Shown here piece after piece: positions 58,042 to 64,000 of a stretch of DNA of 64,000 bases (position 1 is the first letter of the stretch; each line of letters opens with the position of its first letter). The stretch covers positions 41,374,106 to 41,438,105 of the forward strand of contig CM071573.1 of assembly GCA_036426205.1 (NCBI GenBank), in the 5' to 3' direction. Below the pieces are notes generated by a model that ran no database searches, was not told where the DNA came from, and saw only the letters and a program-made list of their open reading frames with translations. Made by a program: the position numbers and the translations under genes. Origin of the DNA: Ascaphus truei (taxonomy: Eukaryota; Chordata; Amphibia; Anura; Ascaphidae).

Positions 58042-58171
58042 GGTTATCAGGATGGGCGAGATCGAGTGATCCACAGATCTACCAGCCAGGGATCCATGAA
58101 TTCTCCCGTGTACAGTCGCCATAACTACACACCCACCATCTCCCGCTCGCCACAGCACTTCCACAGACCCG
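58042..58171 (+). CDS. ABLIM1: ABLIM1 exon: GYQDGRDR...SRSPQHFHRP
   Basis: Acceptor cttcttag ends at 58041 and donor gtaagg starts at 58172. It has 43 codons plus one base, from GYQDGRDRVIHRSTSQGSMN to RSPQHFHRP. The Ser/Arg-rich sequence with TSQGS and SRSPQHF matches the ABLIM1 linker closely. It starts in phase 0 and ends in phase 1, so it marks the change of phase in this exon set. Splice signals and reading frame are intact. Confidence 0.95.
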
Positions 58172-58502
58172 GTAAGGCCCTAGAAGCCTCAGTGTAAATT
58201 AGTGGAAACACTGGACTTCCTTGTTATATGAAGTCACTGCTCCAACATGCAATTCGAACCTCATTAAGCTGAAAAATTGGGCTGCTCTCCAATGCAATGC
58301 TGGCTGTAAAAGGGTTAAAAGTTGTGCTTGCAGAATATTTTTCCTGTCGCTCTGATGTATACTGCTTGTATAAGGCCTGGCTTGTCGGAAATAAAATCAA
58401 TACCCATGTAAGTGGATTCTACAGTTAGGGGGGGGGGAGGTGGCCCTTAGAATAATCTGCTTGTATCTCCATTTTCCAGAATGAATGTACATGTTGGTAG
58501 GG

Positions 58503-58677
58503 CAGAGGTGCTCAACTCCTCCCCAAGGGCCACCACAGGTTTTCAGAATATCCCTACTTCGGGACAGATGGCTCAAACAGTCCCTGCTTCAGCAAAGGTA
58601 GTCACTGATTGAGCCATCTATGCTGAAGCAGGGAATTCCTCAAAACCTGACCTGTTGTTGGGTCATGAGAACCACTG
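58503..58677. mobile_element. Palindromic hAT MITE, copy l
   Basis: cagaggtgctcaactcc, ccacaggttttcagaatatc, attgagccatctatgctgaa and caaaacctgacctgttgttg. More diverged than the other copies, hence older. Confidence 0.7.
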
Positions 58678-59419
58678 AAGTATGGAACATTCATGTTGGA
58701 GAAAGGAAGGCTAATGGAACCATTTTTGGAACCATTGTATTTGAAGGAACAATAAGAACCACGGACATCAGACAAGATATTTAAAATGTCAATTTTTCAT
58801 ATAACAGTAGTTTGTGCTGCTTTACAGCTAAAATAAATGAAGTATTTGGAGTTCTGTGTCTGTGCTAGAAGATCCCACACCTGCTACGTTTTTACATGAG
58901 CGCCTCCCAGTGGCTGAAGTGTGATGATACACGAGATCCCACAATAGTGGGTTTTATAAACAAATTTAAAAAAACAAACCTCTGCATCAACATAGTCCTA
59001 TTATAGTGAAAAAGCAAAAGCAATGTAAGGAGCTCAACAAATAAAATGTATCAACATATACATGATAAATGTCATAGGCACGGAAACCTCTAATCCTATC
59101 AAGCTAATGTCCCATTACACCCAGGATGACATGCTAAAAAACCAGCCATGGAGTTTTTCTTTCAGAAATGTCATGTATCCATCTTTACCTGGGATACGTG
59201 TGATTAGTACCCCCAATATAGAATGTTTTATATGGACGCCCTGGCAGAAGAATTAAGCTTTATCTCTCTTTCCTTTCAATGGTGTGCAGTGCTCTGTCAG
59301 TCTTCTCACATCCCTGCTAACATCATTAAGAACCATCTACCTGGGAGGTTGTAAGGACATGGCAGAGAATATAGACATTGTCAGTCTCGGTGTCTTTGCA
59401 CCAGCTATCATCTAACATG

Positions 59420-59472
59420 CCCCCCCCCCCCCCCCCCCCCCCCCACCACTCCCCCCTTCTCCCCCTCCCCCT
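59420..59472. repeat. Long poly-C tract
   Basis: About 25 C in a row, followed by C/T-rich sequence to 59495. Confidence 0.95.
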
Positions 59473-60029
59473 CTCCTCACACCCCCTCTCCCACACTCAC
59501 ACACATGCGGGTGGGTGAAATCCGTGCCACTGAAGGCTCTCTAAAGTGTCTTGTAACACCACAGTCCCACTCACTTGGTTCAAAAGTATAATCGTTCTTT
59601 AGCTTTGCATTAAGTTGCCTGAATAATGACTTGTGTGTGACACCCTCCAATGGGACTTTCTGGGCTGGAGAAATGTCAATGTAGAATGATTTTCACAGAT
59701 CTTGTTACAAATGGGCACTAGCGTGAATATTAACGCCACCCCAGTGGGTAAACCATAGAGATCATTGTTTGCTTTTTTATGCGAGTATAGGTCACATGGT
59801 CACTAGCCATTGCGCTGGAGGCTGAACGGAATTTGGGCCTAAATCTGAAAAATACAGCACACACAGGGTTGCCACCTTTCTATTGAAGGCTAACCTGGGA
59901 CCTTCTGCAATCATTTATTTTTACATTTATTTATATATTTATTTCTCTTACCTGTGGTATCGCCCCGGCAACGTGCCGTCAACCTGGCTCAGCGGCATCA
60001 AATGGTGCACGATGCCATGACAACGGGAT

Positions 60030-61077
60030 AATCACAAAAGAGAAAGTCTCCGTATATTGCACTCAGTTATGATGTGAGGTAAATTAGACTACATTAAAAA
60101 TGAACTTTTAATACACAAGTTAAAATAATGTCAAATAATAGAACATGGACGTGACCGTGAATAAATATTTACAGTGAAGCAAACAAGAATAAAACCGATG
60201 TGCCCGAGCCAAATGAATGGGTAAACAATGGCAGTAACTAAGTGTTCAGATCAGTATGAACGCCACATAGCGGTGGACTAGACGGTTCAATAATAGGATC
60301 ACTATGTATGTGTTGAACCCACTGGTTGTGGAGGTAACTAATATTACAATCAGGCTAGTGCTATACACTTGGCAGTGTTGCCTATTGGTAAATATGAACC
60401 TGCGCTCTAATAGTGATAACGAAGTTGAAATCCGATCAGGGAATAGACCTAAAGATACACAAACGTGGGGAATCCCCTTATTGAGTCGGTCAAATAGTGC
60501 ATATGAATATAATAAGCAGTAAAGTGAATACTGAGAACCTGAGATAGAGTATAGTGGTAGAAAAAAAATATCCTTTACATAGAGCAGTTTGTGGTCAGCT
60601 GTATGTCTACAGTGAGTTCATGAGATTGTGTATACCTATTGTCAGTGGTTGACAAATCACCAAAAAATCTACTCGCCACACAAAAAAATCTACTCGCCAC
60701 CTAATACCAAACGTGTGCTGCTTGGGCCAATATTTACTCGCCCGTGGGTTAAATCCACTCGCCCGGGGCGAACAAATGTATAGGTTTGTCGAACACTGCC
60801 TATTGTGGCCCGATGATTAACTAAGGGCAAAAGGTAGCACAATCAGCACCCAGATCATAGGTCTAGAAACCTAGTATTCGACCTTTCACTGCAGTCTGAT
60901 AAACTGTGCAGCAGGCTAGAACAGAAACTGCTATAATGAAGTTGAAAGTAATGACCCCGGACTCTATCCTACCTCGTTGAACTGACCAGATATACAAGCT
61001 AAGTGTTAGCTTGTCTGTAGAATATTACAGCAATAGCGTTACTATGTCCACATATTGAGTTTTCAGTTACTTACAGG
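60030..61077. mobile_element. 1.05-kb insertion flanked by a 10-bp direct repeat
   Basis: acaacgggat occurs at 60020-60029 and 61078-61087. The insert has no obvious inverted ends or LTR ends, which suits a non-LTR retroposon. I recognise no domain in it. A small hAT MITE (60643-60798) has inserted within. Confidence 0.6.
60643..60798. mobile_element. 156-bp hAT MITE, exact 8-bp duplication
   Basis: cctattgt is repeated exactly at 60635-60642 and 60799-60806. Ends cagtggttgacaaa and tttgtcgaacactg. The interior repeats aaatctactcgccac twice. Confidence 0.88.
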
Positions 61078-61577
61078 ACAACGGGATGCCTTATGGCGCT
61101 GTCACGTAGCGTCCAGTTGTCATGGCATTTGACATCGCACAGCATATTGACGGGATTTGTAGGGGGAGATGCCACCACCGCCGCCTGGAGATATGCGGCC
61201 GAAACACGTAGTCTCCGGGTCAAACCCGGAGTGGTGGCAACCCTGAGCACACACAACATAAGGATTCCAATATAGGCAGTGCAGGAAGATGCCGTTTTAC
61301 GACTATTGTAACTCCAGTATATCTTGCTTCATGGATCTGCAGCTTTATCCCCATTACCCCTGGAATGGATTAATTTATGTTTCTTGCTACATTTGAGCTT
61401 TTCTGATTGTGATTTTTTTTTTTTTTTTTCTCCCTTTAAAACTTGGAACCCTTTATTTTTCCCAGATCTGTCTCTTAATTTGTACTCTTTTTCTGTTCCC
61501 CTCCCTCTGTCTTTTCACTGTTCTCTCCGTGTCTTGCTTGTTTTCTTTTCCCTCCTTCCTGTCCCATAATCTCTCAG

Positions 61578-61697
61578 AGCTGTTGTCTACTGGTGTGCAG
61601 CGCTTGTCGTATATGCGCACTAGCAGTTTCAGCTCCACCCTCAGCGACTCCCGTCCCAACTCCCCATTCCGACACCACACGGTCGTACATGTGAAAG
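61578..61697 (+). CDS. ABLIM1: ABLIM1 exon: ELLSTGVQRLSYMRTSS...FRHHTVVHVKG
   Basis: A 120-nt exon after a long pyrimidine-rich tract (61409-61576) with acceptor ctctcag; donor gtaagg starts at 61698. It opens in phase 1 with the Glu codon shared with the previous exon, then 39 codons and one base. It encodes LLSTGVQRLSYMRTSSFSST and then SDSRPNSPFRHHTVVHVK. The SPFRHH core corresponds to an exon present in some ABLIM splice forms. Because it is 40 codons in the same phase at both ends, it can be skipped cleanly, so it is probably alternative; that is an inference. Confidence 0.88.
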
Positions 61698-61905
61698 GTA
61701 AGGAGACTGGCCCAACCAGCCATCCGCCCAACATAAGTGGAGTTATTAACTTCCTTCAACGGAAGCTAATAAGTTGAATATCCACAGGGTAGCCACTGGT
61801 GTCCTTGCCCTTAGCATGCTTCAAGTTTGATGGCAGTGCGCTGACGCATCATGTGCGCGTTTGTTTTCTGTGTGTGGAAGGAATGGCATGTTTTTGTCTC
61901 TTTAC

Positions 61906-62186
61906 AGAGATGTGCGAATCGTTCATTGAAGAATTCAAATCGGGAGAATTTTGTTGCTTCCTGATCACCAATTACTTTGTAAATTTGTTGTCCCCCCCCC
62001 CCCCCCCAAAAGCCTTAATTGAAAGGCGTCCAATCCCCAAAATGTTTCAAATTTCGTGAGGAAATCCATCATTCTGATTTCACTCCTTGCCAAGTATTTT
62101 GGGGACAAAGCCCACTGAGTTTATAACCTGTTAGAGAGAAAAAATCAGTGGTTTCAATTAAAGATGCAAAGGTTTGCACATTTCTA
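61906..62186. mobile_element. Inverted-repeat element AGAGATGTGCGAATC
   Basis: agagatgtgcgaatcgttca at the left, ggtttgcacatttcta at the right. Flanks ctctttac (61898-61905) and ctctttgc (62187-62194) match at 7 of 8, a hAT-sized duplication. Similar in style to 57336-57678. Confidence 0.7.
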
Positions 62187-62906
62187 CTCTTTGCTCTGAC
62201 GTGTGCTACTTTTTCACAATTTTGATGTGTTAAGGGTAAATCCTACTAGGGTCTCATGTGAAATCAGTGGGTGGCCTTAAATCAGTGGGTGGCCTTTACC
62301 TATTTTTTCGTGTAACAGGTGTTCACATCACATCATTCACATGACATAAGGGACAACGTTTACACCAAACAGAGGCCTTCAATTCCAAAATGGTTCTTCA
62401 CTTGAATATTTAATTACTAGACACTGTCTCAGTTGGTGCAATGCTTTGTCTTTCCCTCGGGTAATGGAAATGTTAAAAAAAAACATAGCCATTGTTAATG
62501 CAGTGGCAGGTGGATTGGGTTTCTGACCTGAGGAACATCTGCTCTGGGAAGTTCTCTAGCTGTTCAACTTTTCCTATGACCTCTTTCTTTCATCACACAC
62601 ATCCCGTCCTTTGAGCATTTCCTTACCCCACCGACACTTTACATGGGCATCGTTCTTCCACAGTTTATTTATGATTATTTCTAACAATTTCCGACTGCAA
62701 TCTCCTTCCCAGAAGGGAATGAGCTTTTTGTGCATTATAGAGCTTAGTTGCCTCTCATATTATAGTATATTTTAGATTTCTTTTTGCTTGTTTAAATGCC
62801 CTAGCTAGTGCAACAATGAGAAGAGAATATGTATTGTATAATTTAGTCTCAAGTATAAAATCACTCAGTGGATCGCATGTGACCTTAGAGTTTGTACGCA
62901 CTCTAA

Positions 62907-63546
62907 GGCTGCGTCTATGCGGCAGAAAACCGCGCAGAGGTGTGCGCACAATTGACGTCACCCGTGTTAAGCGGGAGCGTTTTTTGGACAAGGTAGACGC
63001 GCCATGAGGGGCGTCTCTAGGGGCGTGTCTGGCATCACGGAGTTGGTTCGCCCTCATTGGGCGAACCGCTCACGTGATCTGCCCGTTGAACCGAGGAATC
63101 CGTTTGAACTGATTCCTCGCGGATCGCGCACCCCCTCCTGCTGCACGCGCGGTCTATGGGCGCGTTCAATGCCTTAAGGCAGGGGTGTGCAAACTTTTCC
63201 CCGTGCGCACCCCTACCTGCTCTCCTTGGCGCCTCACCCCCCACGTCCCCCACTCAGCCCCGGCGGCAAATGACACGTGGGGTAATGTGACGTCACATTG
63301 CGTCATTTGCCGCCGGGTTACCATGACGCGTCGCTGGAAGGGAAGGTAAGTGTGTTATAGAGGCCTCGCGTGGTCCCCCGGCATTTAATTTAAATGCCTG
63401 AGGGGAGAGAGCGGGACCTCTTTAACTGCCGCCCCCCCCCCCCTGAAAATTTAGCGCCCCCCAGTTTGCGCACCACTGCCTTAAGGCAATGTGATTGCGC
63501 CGCACGCGCATGCCTCCGCGCGGTCGTCGGAAGCATTGACACCGCC
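62907..63546. mobile_element. CpG-rich Harbinger-like MITE, interrupted
   Basis: TAA at 62904-62906 and 63547-63549. Ends ggctgcgtctatgcgg and, inverted, ggcggtgtcaatgctt. The interior has ggttcgccctcattgggcga and accgctcacgtgatctgccc, also seen in part in the 51253-51600 element. A hAT element (63180-63478) lies inside. Confidence 0.7.
63180..63478. mobile_element. hAT element CAGGGGTGTGCAAAC, exact 8-bp duplication
   Basis: ccttaagg is repeated exactly at 63172-63179 and 63479-63486. Ends caggggtgtgcaaac and cagtttgcgcaccactg. Same family as 40120-40448, sharing gaggcctcgc, cccccggcatttaatttaaa-like and gagcgggacctct blocks. Confidence 0.9.
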
Positions 63547-64000
63547 TAAGGGATACTGTAACATCTAATGTGAAGATGTCACTACAGAAAGTTAGGGTAG
63601 AAGCGACTAAATTACACATTCGTTAAAGTCATCTGCTTTATTTAATCAGTATTCCCAATTCTCAATCACACAATGTACGGCATAGCTATCAATGTTTCAG
63701 GGCATCCATGCCGTTTGTACACCGACTTCATTTTTGTTTGTAAAAGAATAAAAATGAACAAATCATACCTTAGTGGGAAGATGTGATAGGCTCATAATAT
63801 AACATCTTGTGTAGGAGAGGAAATGAACTGTGGGTTATCATAATATATTTTTAACCTACTGTAGTATCTTGATACAGACCATTACACTTTTGAGAAGTTT
63901 CATGTATTTCAGTTCCCAGGTTCTGCTTTCCTGTGTGTTCCTAGATCTTTTTACAATGCTCGTACAGATTAGTCAGACAGTCGGTGTCCTGCTTGGGAAG

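Larger units (their letters stand above)
59864..61245. mobile_element. 1.4-kb hAT element with exact 8-bp duplication
   Basis: Ends cagggttgccacc and ggtggcaaccctg. agcacaca is repeated exactly at 59856-59863 and 61246-61253. Most of its length is a later insert (60030-61077); its own sequence is about 330 bp, so it is a non-autonomous MITE. Confidence 0.88.
58172..61577. other. ABLIM1 intron with triple-nested insertion
   Basis: Carries a hAT MITE, a poly-C run and a 1.4-kb hAT element that itself contains a 1.05-kb insert with a small hAT MITE inside. 58680-59410 and 59520-59860 show nothing assignable. The last 170 bases before the exon are strongly T/C-rich. Confidence 0.75.
61698..64000. 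other. Start of the next ABLIM1 intron
   Basis: No further exon of the gene is recognised before the window ends. It holds an inverted-repeat element with an 8-bp duplication (61906-62186) and a Harbinger-like MITE interrupted by a hAT element (62907-63546). 62190-62900 and 63550-64000 show nothing assignable. Confidence 0.7.

Noticed and set aside
63880..64000. Next ABLIM1 exon at the window end
   Set aside because: There are pyrimidine-rich tracts with cag and tag, but the following sequence does not encode linker-like residues in the required phase.

Overview
The window is vertebrate genomic DNA carrying part of one gene in many small exons, set in introns packed with transposon-derived repeats. 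Eight exons on the + strand join in frame (758 nt of coding sequence, all GT-AG introns, all phases consistent). They encode the end of LIM domain 3, all of LIM domain 4 and a large part of the Ser/Pro-rich linker of an actin-binding LIM protein, best matched to ABLIM1. LIM1-3 lie upstream of the window; the rest of the linker and the villin-headpiece domain lie downstream. No other protein gene, rRNA, true tRNA or CRISPR array is supported. The repeat mix (tRNA-derived CORE-SINEs, many hAT, Harbinger-like, TTAA-target and pogo-like short elements, non-LTR fragments, solo LTRs, GT and AT microsatellites) suggests an amphibian, probably a frog. That species call is an inference from sequence style, not a database match.

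Layout. 1-4236: end of an upstream intron with LINE pieces, microsatellites and a GAGAGTGTCTGA-type minisatellite. 4237-4330: LIM3/LIM4 exon. 4331-36995: a 32.7-kb intron with at least eight copies of a palindromic hAT MITE, three GC-rich Harbinger-like MITEs of the GGGCCTCATGCAG family, two probable solo LTRs, a LINE with a decayed reverse transcriptase, an 854-base assembly gap (16069-16922) and a perfect 37-bp-arm hairpin (16995-17087). 36996-37083 and 40677-40735: the rest of LIM4. 40736-52268: an intron with two large minisatellites (27-bp and 26-bp units) and two more Harbinger-like MITEs. 52269-61697: five linker exons separated by repeat-rich introns. 61698-64000: start of the next intron.

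How it works together. LIM4 is spread over three exons across about 36 kb and is complete (C-x2-C-x16-H-x2-C-x2-C-x2-C-x18-H-x2-C). Most linker exons are phase-symmetric, so they can be skipped or included without breaking the frame, as expected for a gene with many splice forms. Two unannotated splice-site pairs stand out: a 45-nt in-frame candidate cassette exon (54486-54530) and a 19-nt microexon (25903-25921) that would shift the frame and create a stop two exons later. The repeats record clear nested insertions, several with exact target-site duplications. I found nothing that looks like a new multi-gene system; the most testable novelties are the two candidate exons, the hairpin, the repeat families and the two minisatellites.
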